Below are positions 10,386 through 21,810 of a stretch of DNA of 64,000 nt, one piece after another. The position numbers were made by a program, and so were the translations under genes. Source of the stretch: Nitzschia sp. DOCU1. Lineage: Eukaryota > Bacillariophyta > Bacillariophyceae > Bacillariales > Bacillariaceae. Each line of letters opens with the position of its first letter. The stretch's first letter is position 1. A model generated the notes under the pieces. It made no database searches. It saw only the letters and a program-made list of their open reading frames with translations, and was not told the origin of the DNA. The stretch is taken from contig OX595991.1 in assembly GCA_951394045.1 (NCBI GenBank), positions 558,001 through 622,000 on the forward strand, written 5' to 3'.

Positions 10386-13300
10386 ATGAGTCTGAAGACG
10401 CAGTTATCCGGTTTACTCCCGGTCGCCAAGGCCGTTTCCGACCTTGGAGAAGACCGGATCACACGCATGGTGGCAGCCTTGTTAAAGATGCAATTGAGTG
10501 GAAACAATAACAACAAACGCAATGTTGCAGATTCCAATGCCTCGGCAGCTCTGGACGAACGCTATCAGGAAGACGCCTCCAATCTGGTACAAGCCATGTT
10601 GTACACCACCAATACTGGCAGTCAAGGCGGCACTAGCACTAGCAGCGGTAGTCCCACGGCTCTCTCCTCACCACTTCATCATCATGCGGCTGTGATTCCA
10701 CCCCCGATTCGAGAGGCTTGGAAGAAATTGCAAACGCGTCCTCTGGTATTGGACAAGATGACCTTGATTCAGTTTTTAGTACCCGCTTGTGCTCAACCCC
10801 ACGTCGGTCCGGGAGGACACATGGGGCTCTTTGATTGTCTTGTCTATGCCCTGCAGGCCAAGCCTACTACGGCTACTGCAAGTCCCACCACATCGCCAGG
10901 AGGGGGTTTACAGGGCCCAGCAGCAGTCGCGATTCCCGATGTGATTATTTTCTTGGCCATTTGTCACAATTATTGGCAACTGCAAAACGATCTGGAGCAA
11001 GAAGATGCGATTGTCAGCATCTCCAGTGATCACCCGACTATCAACGCCATGAGTCAATGGATGTTTTTAGTGTACGATGCCTACCAAAAAAAAGGTCTGG
11101 TGGTCAGAGATACCGTCCATCGATTCTTATCGGACATTCATGGAGAAGAATCCTATAAAACACCTCCTCTCCGAGACTTATTGGACCAGATTTTTGCCAA
11201 GGCGACGCAATTGACCAGTCGAGAATTTACACAAGCCATTCGAGATACCTTGGTGTATTCTCCACAACCATCCCATGTACTATTGGATTGGATGGCCAGC
11301 CTAGCGCAAGCGTTGCAGCCCTTGTTAGTCAGCTCGGAGTCTACTCAAGTCTTTTTACAAACGATTCATCAACAATCGAGGTGGTTGCCACAAATTTGTG
11401 ATCAATATGCACTGGCAGAACAACGTCTCTATGAAATCAAACGACGCTTTCATTCCTTGGTGGAAACAACCACTACGGTCATTCAAGGCGATCCCATGAA
11501 TAGTTGTGATGATGGCATCCTAGAGGCTGACAGTGTTGCGCCCAACAGTGCCCCTGTGGTTCCCAAGCATGTCATTACTCCAGCAGTCTTTTATCAAGCT
11601 ATTTGTCAACCCTCATCGGAACAGGGACATGGTGGCTATCTTCCACAAACATTGGCTCAACGTGTGTTTGAAGGTGTCGTGCACATGACAACACCAACGA
11701 CAACATTATCGCCAGATAGTAAGAATGGAGAAGAGCCTCCCAAACTGTTTTGGGACTTGACACATGTCTTGCAATTCGGTGGCATGTGTGTCCGAGCGCA
11801 AGATGAAGAAGAATCCTTGATCAAATGGATGGTACAGCAACTCTTGCCCACGCCACCGGGTGGGACTCGAACACACCCGGAACTCACCAAAGCACACGTG
11901 GCTGAACTACTTCAACTACTGTGTGAGCACACGACGTTTCGATTACAAGCCGACAGGCCCTTGTTGTCCTTGTTGGATGATACCGATGATACCGAGAGTG
12001 ACGACATACCATCGTCCAATGGCACGCCACAAGTCAAGGTGGAAGCGGCGGCCATGTTGGGACTATTGCCCGAATCCATGATGATGACAATTACATCCGC
12101 CAAGGCTGTGGTTTCACTACAGGTTTTGACGGATGAGTTTTATCGACAATGCCAAATCTCGTCTGATCAAGCTGTTTCGTTCGATGCTTTGTTGGCGTGG
12201 CACCGCTCCTCTCCCAATACCCAACAACATTTGGGGTCTCTTACGACGGAATTGCGTTTGATTGCAAGTGTCGTCTTTGGCGTTCCACCCAAGCTCGCTA
12301 GTTTGGAATTTGGCTTGATTACCGAAATTCAACGCCGTCACAAGCTCCGCTACCCCCAAACCGCAGTCAGTCGACGTGGCCCCCGTGGCACTGTCTGGTA
12401 CATGATTGATGATGCTTGGTTTCGTTCTTGGAATACTGTAGTGGAAAAAGTGAGCCAGACTCCCGAAGACGCCGCCGACTTGAGAGACAAGGAAAGTAGT
12501 GACTTGCCATCGAGCAGTCCCCGTCGATTGGGGAAAATCTCCAATCGAGGATTGTTGCGGGATGGAGGAAGTTTGGCCTTGCGAGTCGATATTAAATGGC
12601 GCCAGGACTATGAAATAATACCGCCGCTTGCCTGGTCTGCCTTGCAAGCATGGTACGATGGAGGTCCTCCGATTCATCGGTCGGTGGTCCCATATACTAC
12701 GTCGGCTGCCTCGAACGCTCCGCACAATCGGTCCAAACCGGCCATGCGAACGGAAAACGAAATTGAATTGTATCCTTTTTTCGTCACCATGTTCTTGTGT
12801 GACGCAGCGTCCCGAGGAGAAGCTCGACCCTTTCAACAGGCCGTGCCGGTGAGCCGTGTCAGTCCGGTCCGCGTCTTGTTAGTGCAACTGTGCAAAGGAT
12901 TGGATGTCGATCCCGATTTGGGCCGATTATGGGTCATGGAATCGACATTACCTGAAGAAAAGGGGCAAAGTGACTGGTTGTTGGATTTGGATGTCAATAT
13001 TGTCGAGCAGCGCAAGAATCGAGTGGGTAACAGCGATCCGAGTGGATCCTCTAGTATTCAGTTGTTGTTGGAACTAAAAGATCCCGAGTCGGGACGTTGG
13101 CCCCGGGGAGACGATGGCAAGACATGGACGTTTAGCAAGACGGATACCAATGCTGTTGACATGGGCGACGGTGTGGTGGGTCTCTACAATATGGGCAATA
13201 CGTGCTACATGAATTCATCCATTCAATGCCTGAGTCATACGCCCATCTTTCGAGACTATTTCACTTCCAAGTGTTATTTGAAGGATATCAATACTACGAA

Positions 13301-15775
13301 TCCCTTGGGACATCAAGGCCGACTGGCCCAAGTCAGTGCAGTATTGATCAATTCCCTGTGGAAACGGTTTAATCAACAAGTCCCCCATCAACCCAAACGA
13401 GTCACCGCCCCTGGATCGTATGCTCCAGTGAGTGCGCCCGCTTTGACGCCCAAAACGTTCAAGGAGTCGATTGGAAAAATGAATGAGTTATTTTTGGGAA
13501 ATGAACAACATGATGCCCAAGAGTTGTTGGCATTCTTGCTGGGAGGACTTTCCGAAGACTTGAACCGAATTGTTGAAAAACCCTACATTCCAGCACCTGA
13601 TTCGGATGGACGTCCTGACAGCGAATTGGCAGATATCTGGTGGTCGATCCATTTAAAGCGGGAAATGTCTATTATTGTGGCTTTGTTCACGGGACAATAC
13701 AAGAGTTTATTAAAGTGCAAAACGTGTGGCTACGAGAGTGCTCGCTTTGAGCCTTTTACCTTTTTGCAAGTCCCGCTCCCTGAAGACGATACAATTCCCG
13801 TCAATTTGATTTTGTATCCGGTACGACCTGGAGTTGAAATAATGAAGTACTCGGTGCGCGTACACAACAATGGAACGTTGTATGATGTTTTGCTCTCCTT
13901 ATCGAAAGTCATGTACGCCGACGAGCTGCAAGCCGACAATGGCGAGGACGCGCCGTCGAATAAGGAACCAGAAACGGAGGCAGAGAAGGAACGCCTCTTG
14001 GATATCTACGCCAAAAATGCCAAGAATCTGGCTGTTGTCGATATGAGGGATGGGTATATTTTCAAAATCGCGCCGGTAAGTGAATCGAAAAGTTTGACAT
14101 GTTGAAGAATTGACATTTATCTCACGTTTGATTCGCCATCCAGAATGCTTGGCGACTTCCCGATTTGCAAAACAAGGATACCGGCGAGTTGCCCTTGTTG
14201 CACGTCTACGAATTGGATGTTATGCCCGAGGTGGAAATGGACACTGACGACGGCAATGAAGCGACGGAGCGCAAGGAAGAGCCTCGAACGGTTTGCTCAT
14301 TCTTGGCTTTGGCCCAGCGCAAGACTGAGCTACTTGCACAAGATGCTCTGCATCCTTTGACACACCGCGTATTTGGCACTCCGCTACTCCTACGGATTTC
14401 TGAAATGGAAGAATTGACCGGTCGACAAATCTACGACGTGGTGGCGAAGCATCTCAAAAACTTTGTCCCAGCGTCGGCACTCAAATTCTTGGAGTCCGAC
14501 GGCGGTAATGATGACGATGAACTCCCAACTGATGCCAAGGTCGAAGGAAAGGATGAACGAACCAAGTACGAAATCCGGCAGCGACTGCGAAAGACCATGA
14601 CCGACATGGAGGAGGTTGCCGCTGGACCTGTCCCACGGTACGGATTCCGTCTTCGATTGGCATCAAGAGATGGGCGGCGTTGTGCATTGTGCCCATGGTA
14701 CGAATGCTGCATTGGTTGTCTGATCCCCGATGACAATGCACCGACGGTGGTCATGAATGGTGATAGTATTGTAATCGACTGGCATTTTGCCGTCGATGTA
14801 GCGACCAATGGGTTTGGTATGCGAGGAAATAGTCAGAGTGACACTGCTCCGGGGCCGCAGGGTGGACCGGCCAAGGTCCGGCCGCCAGTCGTGTCCATCA
14901 AGAACCACAGCTCTTGCGGTATTGGGAAGAAACAGGGACAATCCGGCACTGTCACGTTAGAGGACTGTCTTGATGCATTTGCCAAGGAGGAAAAGATCCC
15001 AGAGGTATGTACGAGGTGATGAAATCGTCGCTGTACAAATTCATTTTGGTGTTTCTAACATGTTGTCTCTCATCGAATTTTCCGCTAGGCGTATTGCTCC
15101 AAATGTAAAGATTTCGTCCCAGTTCAAACCAAACGCATGAGTCTCTGGCGTCTGCCTCCCATTGTAATCATTCATCTCAAGCGCTTTCAATTCACCCAGC
15201 ACATGCGACGCAAGCTTCGAGACTTTGTTCACTTCCCAGTCGAGGGACTCGACTTGTCCCGCATCATGGCCGCTGATACCAAGCAGTCAGAAGACGGCAA
15301 AAAGGAAGCCACCGCCGAGAAGCCCGCGGCGAAAATGAATGGGGGCGCTACGAAGGACTCCCCGGAACAGAAGGAAAATGCGACCGAGTCCGAACCAACA
15401 TCGTCTAACGAAAATGGCTTTGAAGACTCGTCGTCGTCTAGGCTGAACGACGATGACGGAAGGAGTGAAATGCTTTACGACCTCTACGGTGTCGTTCACC
15501 ATCAAGGAGCCTTGTCCGGTGGTCACTATGTTGCTTCTCTAAAATCTGACGATGGTCAGTGGCGTCTCTTCAACGACGCACAGATTTACGAGATTCACAG
15601 TCGAGATGTCGTCGACTCCTCGGCCTATATTTTATTTTACATTCGTCGTGACGTCAAACACCTGAAGCTGGAAGACTTTTGGAATACCAGCCCAGCCCAG
15701 CAAGGCGAGGGCTTGACGGAAGAAGAAATGGAGAAACTCATACGGGGGCGCTCGGATCGATGCGTCATCAGCTAA
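10386..15775 (+). CDS. USP32-like ubiquitin-specific protease with CaaX box (three exons)
   Basis: A deubiquitinase of 1745 aa that cleaves ubiquitin from proteins. Exons are 10386-14075, 14144-15004 and 15089-15775; both introns (68 and 84 nt) are phase 0 with GTAAGT and GTATGT donors. The N-terminal ~400 residues look like the degenerate EF-hand-type region of USP32. A DUSP domain follows near residues 650-800 (YMIDDAWFRSW), then a segment like DYEIIPPLAWSALQAWY that matches USP32. The catalytic Cys is residue 940 (NMGNTCYMNSS) and the His is about residue 1663 (SGGHYVAS). Two CxxC pairs (CKTC, CSKC) form the zinc ribbon. The protein ends in CVIS, a CaaX box, as in prenylated human USP32, so Golgi or endosomal membrane attachment is likely (inference). 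Confidence 0.93.
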
Positions 15776-16387
15776 AAGATGCAACCTAAAACACAAGAAG
15801 AACGAGGCAAAGGTGCATTGCGGTTGTCGGTAGTAATAGTAGATTACTGTACTATAGCTTGCTCCTCTCTCGAAGTCCTTGAATTACGCTTCTATGCACC
15901 ATTGATTGCATGTCCTTGCTTCGTAGAGTAGCTAGAAGCTCATGACATTAAATCCGTCATCTGTCTGTCTGTCTGTCTGTCTGTCTGAAAAAATATAATG
16001 TGTACATTCTCAAAAATGGATCCAGCATCCGTCTATTCTGATGATCATGTTCGGGACGCTAAAAAGTTAGCAGTTAGCGTTGCCTGTACTTCATGCTACC
16101 CATTCATTTACAAGATGGGCAGGTAAGTCGATTCCTCTTAGTATTACTACTAGCAGAGCTATGAGCTGCTAGCTAATCCGGCAGCAAGAACAAGAGTGCC
16201 CCCCACGATACCACAGCATCATTCGCAAGCATAAAGCACTGCCCTATGATCAATGAAGCAATAAGATCGAACTACTCCATACTAATGGTCTTAATTTTCC
16301 AAAACTTGCCTCTGAATTTGCAAAAGCAAAACATTTTCAAGGGCTTTCCCCCGTTTAGTTCATATCTACTATATCTAGCACCAGTCG
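15776..16387. other. Convergent intergenic region
   Basis: Holds the 3' ends of the USP gene and of the FkbM gene. Apart from a CTGT microsatellite no structure or gene was seen. Confidence 0.5.
15961..15987 (+). repeat. (CTGT)n microsatellite
   Basis: Six full CTGT units and a partial seventh, in the 3' flank of the USP gene. Confidence 0.95.
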
Positions 16388-17248
16388 TCACTCATAGATG
16401 AAAGCTGCGTAGATATTGTGAAAGTCAGGGTTGATAAACCATGCACTTCTTTGTTCGTCTCCGAGGTAAATATATCCATGCGATTCCAATTTCGTTCGAA
16501 TCGCAAAATTTCGACGTAGATCATGTCCGTCGGCTTCAATGAAGATGATGCCAAAACCAATCTTGTCAAAATCGATACTATTCAAGACGCTCAATTCTCC
16601 CCCTTCCACATCCAAGGAGTAAAAATCAAAGTAACTTGTTCCTGGTAGGTGCTCTCGTACCAACTCGACCATGGGAACGCAAGTTATCTCCGGGTCATTT
16701 TCCATGATTGCCCCCTTCCACCAATAATTGCGAAAAGCCGGCTTGGAAAATTCCCAAATCCCGCCAATGGCCCCATTTGTTGAACCTTCATGCCAGTGGA
16801 GGGTTCTAGCCTCTTCGCAAACGGCTGCGTGGACATTGATATTACCAGGACGATTGATCATCAGCTTTTGATAATTTATTGGGCTTGGTTCGATCAAAAG
16901 GCCCTTCCAGTTCATAGCCTTTTCATAGAAATAAGAATTGCTGAAGGTCAATCCGTTGAGAGCTCCCATTTCCAAATAACGTCCATTGCAAATATTCTGA
17001 AACCACCGCAACAAAATCCGGTCTTCTTGGCTCTGGGATTTGTACCACTCCTTCATATCCAAATTGACCGGTTCGGTACATCTTGTGGCATCGGTCGCAA
17101 AAGTTCTTCTAGAATTACTGCTGGATTCTTCTTGAGAAGACACAGGAGCAGGAACAACGGGATAAGGATCTTTGAAAGCAGCGAATAGAAACACCACGAA
17201 CAAAATAGATCCCCCAATAGCGGTGAGAGGCTTCTTTATATTCATCAT
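16388..17248 (-). CDS. FkbM-family methyltransferase with N-terminal membrane anchor
   Basis: Predicted S-adenosylmethionine-dependent methyltransferase of 286 aa. An early membrane span (SILFVVFLFAAF) makes it a type II, probably Golgi or ER lumenal protein. The core shows ICNGRYLEMGALNG (SAM-binding loop), KGLLIEPSP (the acidic residue after strand 2), and FDFYSLDVEGGELSVL, the signature of the FkbM group. Substrates in this group are often sugars or lipids; nothing here fixes the substrate. The start chosen at 17248 begins just before the anchor. An ATG at 17419 in the same frame would add 57 residues with no clear role. Confidence 0.8.
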   Translation of the reverse strand: MMNIKKPLTAIGGSILFVVFLFAAFKDPYPVVPAPVSSQEESSSNSRRTFATDATRCTEPVNLDMKEWYKSQSQEDRILLRWFQNICNGRYLEMGALNGLTFSNSYFYEKAMNWKGLLIEPSPINYQKLMINRPGNINVHAAVCEEARTLHWHEGSTNGAIGGIWEFSKPAFRNYWWKGAIMENDPEITCVPMVELVREHLPGTSYFDFYSLDVEGGELSVLNSIDFDKIGFGIIFIEADGHDLRRNFAIRTKLESHGYIYLGDEQRSAWFINPDFHNIYAAFIYE

Positions 17249-18080
17249 TGTCGAGGAGAATATATCTGGTGACAGAGAGATAAGGTTATTGTGCACTACT
17301 ACCGGTAGAGTGATATGGCTTCTGGTGCTTTGTTGATAGAGGTCACTGTGGTTTATTCTGGCAGACCAATGCTGATACATACCATACAAGCACGATGCTT
17401 TGGATGCGATGGGCGGCATCGGAATGAATCGAAGGAATCGTCGTCGGCGGAAAGGCAGGCAGGGGTGCTGCGCTGAAATTTGAAAAACGCGCGGCCTTTA
17501 ACACGACTACAAGGGGTAGCTGCCTCGCCCTGCATGCGTCAGACGGACGGACGATAGCGCCATCTGCGCGAAATCTCATCATCATCGACTCACTCTTCCG
17601 ACTGACTCGACTCTTTTTACCAGTATGGTTTTGACTTGTGACGTGGCTTTGATATCCGCAAGCGAGAACGAATGAATGAATGAGAATGGCTGGCCGGCCG
17701 GCCGAATGCGTAAATTCGTGTACCAAGAAGTAATGTCAAAGTCACGCGCGCGCCTAGCCGGACCTCCCTCCAACCAGCCGCCAGCACGTCTCCCTCCTCT
17801 TTTGAAAAAGACCATGGCGCTGGATCGCCGCCGGTCACATACAGACGAGCTTCAAGCTGTGTGGTGTTTGTTTCATTCATCACAGCCAGTGGCAGCACTG
17901 TAGACATTGAGGAGTTGCTCTTGACTACGCACATTGGAGCCACTCACTGACTGCTCATTCGATCATCGTCGGAGAAGAGCAAGGAGGAAGGAAGTACTGC
18001 ATCGTTCGAGTAGACTCGAGTTTTGCTGTTTGTGAACCACCACATCCTCCCAGCCATTACGTACACACTGCCGCTACAAA
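17249..18080. promoter_or_regulatory. Divergent promoter region of the FkbM and PP4 genes
   Basis: The two flanking genes start outward from this region, so both promoters should lie here. A TGGCCGGCCGGCC palindromic run is present near 17692. No TATA box could be assigned with confidence and no coding region is supported. Confidence 0.45.
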
Positions 18081-19212
18081 ATGAGCGCCGCCATGGTGAA
18101 GAATCCCGCTGATACGGCCGCAGTAATGCCCGATCATAATAGCAATACCACGGCCGTGAATGGGGCTCCGGCGTTGCCACCCCTTACCACCAACATGACT
18201 GCCTCGTCTCTTACGAGTGGAGGAAACTCGTGTTTGGACGAGCAGATTGAACGCCTCAAACGATGTGAATACTTGCGAGAAGGAGAAGTCAAGGCTTTGT
18301 GTTTGAGAGCACGAGAGATTCTTGTGGATGAAAGTAATGTGCAGCGAGTGGATGCGCCAGTGACGGTGAGTGTCCATAATTCATGTGAAAGTCAGTGGGA
18401 AACAACCCATAACCTCATTCTTCTCTATTTCTATGCAGATATGCGGTGACATTCATGGGCAGTTCTATGACCTGGTAGAACTCTTCAAAGTAGGCGGTGA
18501 ATGTCCCGATAAGAATTACTTGTTTCTGGGCGACTTTGTGGACCGAGGCTATTACAGCGTGGAAACCTTTTTGCTGTTGCTCGCCCTGAAAGTCCGCTAT
18601 CCCGACCGCATTACTCTTATCCGTGGCAATCATGAATCCCGTCAAATCACTCAAGTGTACGGATTCTACGATGAATGCCTTCGAAAATACGGCAGTGTCA
18701 ATGTCTGGAGATATTGTACAGAGATTTTTGATTATTTGAGTTTGAGTGCGATTATTGAAGACAAGATTTTTACTGTTCATGGAGGATTGAGTCCTTCGAT
18801 TAACACGTTGGATCAAATTCGTGTCATTGACCGCAAACAGGAAGTCCCGCACGATGGTGCCATGTGTGATCTCATGTGGAGTGATCCCGAAGAGATTGAT
18901 GGATGGGGATTGTCACCACGTGGTGCCGGGTATTTGTTCGGGGGAGATATTGTGGCCATGTTTAATGAACGAAATGACTTGGATCTTATTGCGCGGGCGC
19001 ATCAACTGGTTATGGAAGGACATCGTTCCATGTTTAATGATGCCTTGGTGACTGTTTGGAGTGCTCCGAATTACTGTTACAGATGTGGCAATGTGGCGGC
19101 AATTTTAGAACTGGACGAGAACTTGGAACGATCCTTCAAGATTTTTGATGCGGCGCCACAGGAAGCACGAGGCGTGCCCATAAAGAATCCGCCTCCTGAT
19201 TACTTTCTATAG
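18081..19212 (+). CDS. PPP4C: Serine/threonine protein phosphatase PP4 catalytic subunit (two exons)
   Basis: Metal-dependent phosphatase of the PP2A group, 352 aa. Exons are 18081-18365 and 18439-19212, with a 73-nt phase-0 intron (GTGAGT donor, CTATGCAG acceptor). The metal-binding motifs [16 protein letters not shown] and GNHESRQ are intact, as are the [11 protein letters not shown] loop and the C-terminal DYFL, the tail that is carboxymethylated in this group. [14 protein letters not shown] and [18 protein letters not shown] fit PP4 rather than PP2A or PP6. The N-terminus carries ~45 extra low-complexity residues compared with animal PP4, which is about 307 aa. The 3' part was duplicated downstream (see 20104-20302). 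Confidence 0.93.
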
Positions 19213-19351
19213 GAGAGACAACAAAGGAGAAGAAGGAGAAGCAGTTGCCAGTGTGAAACAGAGAAATGGGGCAGAACGCAACAAAGCAAACTGCACAGTA
19301 TCGGTGAAGGTACTGTAGTTCATAACGAAATAACTAGAGGACCTGCGGAAT

Positions 19352-19432
19352 CAATAGCGTGGCTTACTTTCGGCTTACTTGAGGAATAATAGTCCTCTAT
19401 TTTGGAGTTCGTCTTTCCTTCCGTAGCTTCCA
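19352..19432 (+). repeat. Duplicated flank, copy 1 (between PP4 and OTU)
   Basis: The block AATAGCGTGG...TACTTGAGGA...CCTCTATT...CGTAGCTTCCA recurs at 22031-22111, next to the second OTU gene. It supports duplication of the whole PP4-to-OTU interval. Confidence 0.8.
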
Positions 19433-20242
19433 AGGGAAGATGGCCAAGAAATGATTCCCCGATGCCAATTGTCGGCCCGGGGTCAAATCAGGAAAGCGAG
19501 AGTCGGCACTCAAAATGTGCAAGGCGGGACGTTTGTCAAACTTGGGCGATCCAAAACAGGCCATGCGTCTCAATACAAATCGATTTCGTTCATTGGCAAG
19601 TTCATACAGATGAATAGGCAATTGCAAAACGTTGCAAAGCGCTACAATTTCCGGACCCCCACCCCAATACGAGTCTTGACGTATCAAACGACAATACTCC
19701 TCACCTGATATTCCATACTGTGAACCAGCAGCTTGGACTAAATCTTGGGCCTTCAAATATTCGCGGCCTTGCAAAAACAACAGTTTGCGATGTTGTTCCA
19801 AACAGTCTACGGCTTGTTCACGGAGTCTAGCAGAACTCTGATTGAGCCAGTGCAAATTGGACGGGTGGCGCAAATCCAAATGCGCTCCGCTCACAGCTTT
19901 CGCCATGCAAGTACTGATTGTGTGAAAGAGGCAGTTTCCACCGGCTGGGACTTGACGAATGGTAGCGGGTGTTTGGACATGATTGCGAAGTTTGCGTTTG
20001 CGGAATCGGAATTTGTTTTCCCATTCTCCAGGAACACGGCGATAATGCTTTAACAGAAAACCATGCTCGTCAATACTCGGAGAAGGATTCCAAGGGGGGT
20101 ATTGAATTGATGGATGGGGGTTGTCACCGCTTGCTTTCGGGTATTTGTTCGGGTGAGATATTGTGGCCAAGTTTAATGAGCGAACTGATTTGGATCTTAT
20201 TGCGCGGGCGCACAAACGTGTTATGGAAGGACATCGACCCAT
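19397..20242 (-). pseudogene. Truncated, chimeric OTU-like cysteine protease paralog
   Basis: From about 20100 down to 19397 this 281-aa frame is a close copy of the OTU gene at 22134-23114 (shared YCRLxRQDSYWGGGPEIVAL, FDKRPALHILSADSRFPD, SGNHFLA). Upstream of YPPWNPSP the first ~45 residues are unrelated to OTU: they are the antisense translation of a duplicated PP4 fragment. The normal signal peptide is therefore lost. The OTU active-site motif DGNC has become GGNC, which removes the Asp, and the 3' end lacks ~170 bp present in the other copy. No stop interrupts it, so it could still be translated, but function is doubtful. Pseudogene status is an inference. Confidence 0.8.
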
Positions 20243-20302
20243 CTTTAAAGATTCATTGGTGACTGTGTGGTGTGCTCGGGATTACTGTGGCAGATGTGGC
20301 AA
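20104..20302 (+). pseudogene. PP4 catalytic subunit fragment
   Basis: About 199 bp matching 18892-19091 of the PP4 gene without large gaps, starting at GAATTGATGGATGGGG. The translation still reads [14 protein letters not shown] and VMEGHRPIFKDSLVTVW, but the metal-loop residues have changed ([10 protein letters not shown] to CARDYCGRCG). The 5' two thirds of PP4 are absent. It overlaps the 5' part of the chimeric OTU frame on the other strand. Confidence 0.88.
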
Positions 20303-20546
20303 GTTCGTGGGAGCTGTACTAGTAACATTCGATTCCTTTCGTGGCGTGCTTCGGTATGAAAAACATTTTGTGGCATGCTGATTCGATCGAACGTTCGACC
20401 AATCGTTCCGTCGCGTCGCATCAATAAAAAATGAAATTCGATCGCGTCGGCATCAAGCAAAAATTCCAACTCGATTGATCATTTGGTCCCGTCACTATTC
20501 GATCTATTGTTATTGCTATTATAACATTCAGCGCTATTGTAACTAC

Positions 20547-21446
20547 TTAGTTGTCAGACATTGCATCAAGCATTTTCACGATTTTGTCTAATTCTGTCTG
20601 TGCCTGTTTTATAGCAATGTTGTCCTCGTCGATGAATGACTGGTAGTGACTCCGCTCTTCTGGATCCTGGGATCGAAGCCTGTCCATCATGTACGTTCTC
20701 ACAGTTGACTTCAAATCCTTGATGTTTCGTTCAAGGAGGTCTCTTCTAGAACACAATTCCTTTCTTCGACTGAGCGTCTCAGTACTATTTCGGGCAAGAC
20801 GGTTCTCCCTTTCAGTACTAAGGCGGGTAAGACGGCTCTCAACTGCCAGGCGATTGACGGCAACGGCAATTTTCTTTTGGGTATGATCTTTCTTTCGGGT
20901 CTCTTCCAAGTCGCCTTCGTTGCTGGAAGAGGTCATGCTGTCAGATCGTTTACGGCACTTTCGACCGCTGCCCCCAGCAGTGACAGACGTTTCCAAATTT
21001 CGACCACCGCCTCCAGCAGTGACAGAAGCTTCCAAATTCTGACCACTGCTCCCAGCAGCGACAGAAGCTTCCAAATTCTGACCACTGCTCCCAGCAGTGA
21101 CAGAAGTTTCCAAATTTCCACCGCTCCTAGCAGCGACAGAAGCCTCCAACTCGGAAGACAGGGTGCGGGATAAACTCGTAACCACCCCGTGAATATAAAC
21201 AATATCATCCATGCTAGAAATAGGATGGGCTACTAGCCACTCCAGCATTTTTTCCCGCGCCCATTGAGCTGGTCGTGGAAACCTTGCACGATCCCGGTAG
21301 TACAAACGCCAGCGACGAACGATTTCCTCGCACAAATCAGTACTCCTCGGTTTGAATTGCTTCTTGGGTTGTTCCTTAAAAGGGCTTTGCTCAAGATCCA
21401 TCAAGGGTGAAGATTTATCATCATCCGTAAATAAACAGATTGTCAT
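20547..21446 (-). CDS. Unrecognised 299-aa protein with 13-residue tandem repeats
   Basis: Not recognised. The N-terminal third has a Trp/Arg-rich helical stretch (EEIVRRWRLYYRDRARFP, REKMLEWLVAHPI) that could be a small DNA- or protein-binding domain. Residues 99-162 are five copies of a 13-residue unit close to NLEASVTAGSSGQ. A basic block (KCRKRSD) follows, then a charged helical region likely to form a coiled coil (ERENRLARNS to LDKIVKMLDA). It sits inside the inserted segment, so it may belong to a mobile element (inference). The frame is intact and starts with ATG; whether it is expressed is unknown. Confidence 0.5.
   Translation of the reverse strand: MTICLFTDDDKSSPLMDLEQSPFKEQPKKQFKPRSTDLCEEIVRRWRLYYRDRARFPRPAQWAREKMLEWLVAHPISSMDDIVYIHGVVTSLSRTLSSELEASVAARSGGNLETSVTAGSSGQNLEASVAAGSSGQNLEASVTAGGGGRNLETSVTAGGSGRKCRKRSDSMTSSSNEGDLEETRKKDHTQKKIAVAVNRLAVESRLTRLSTERENRLARNSTETLSRRKELCSRRDLLERNIKDLKSTVRTYMMDRLRSQDPEERSHYQSFIDEDNIAIKQAQTELDKIVKMLDAMSDN
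20961..21152 (-). repeat. 39-bp coding minisatellite
   Basis: Five tandem units, the last one partial, encoding variants of NLEASVTAGSSGQ within the 299-aa frame. Units differ by only a few bases, so expansion is probably recent. Confidence 0.9.
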
Positions 21447-21810
21447 ACTTGCTAACTTCCTTTTGTCGAACCCCGCTTCGCAATAATGCGTCTCTTCTGC
21501 CGTTCTTGCTGAACTTTCATCAGTAACTACAGCACCAGAATCTTATGGGATAACACTCTAGAGCCGTCTTCGTTCTCTTTGCCATCCATGGTCGTATTGT
21601 TCGTTGGTGGTGTGATGCTTGTGGTTCTGGTCACCGTCGATGATCCAAAGTCCGAGCTTACCAAATTGCAAGTACGACTATTTTTTGGTAGATGGGACAC
21701 GTGAATTTTCGGTGTCGGGCAAAAAGGAATTTCGTAGTTTTGGACTCATTGGATTTAAAATGTAGGCTCCGCGAAAGTACGAAATTGATGAAGTGCAAAG
21801 CTACAGGCTT

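Larger units (their letters stand above)
20303..21810. other. Inserted segment splitting the PP4 fragment
   Basis: PP4 similarity stops at 20302 and resumes at 21811, so about 1.5 kb lies between. It carries the 299-aa frame at 20547-21446. No clear terminal inverted repeats were seen. Both edges contain the PP4 interval 19039-19091, so the DNA is flanked by ~50 bp of diverged duplicate sequence. It may be a mobile element, or the product of a second duplication. Confidence 0.5.

Noticed and set aside
11862..11890. Minus-strand GTTCGAGTCCCACCC, resembling a tRNA T-arm
   Set aside because: It lies inside the USP coding region and no acceptor stem, D-arm or anticodon arm could be built around it.
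15137..15775. Separate small ubiquitin protease gene
   Set aside because: It is exon 3 of the USP gene: splice signals and phase connect it to the upstream exons and supply the catalytic His.
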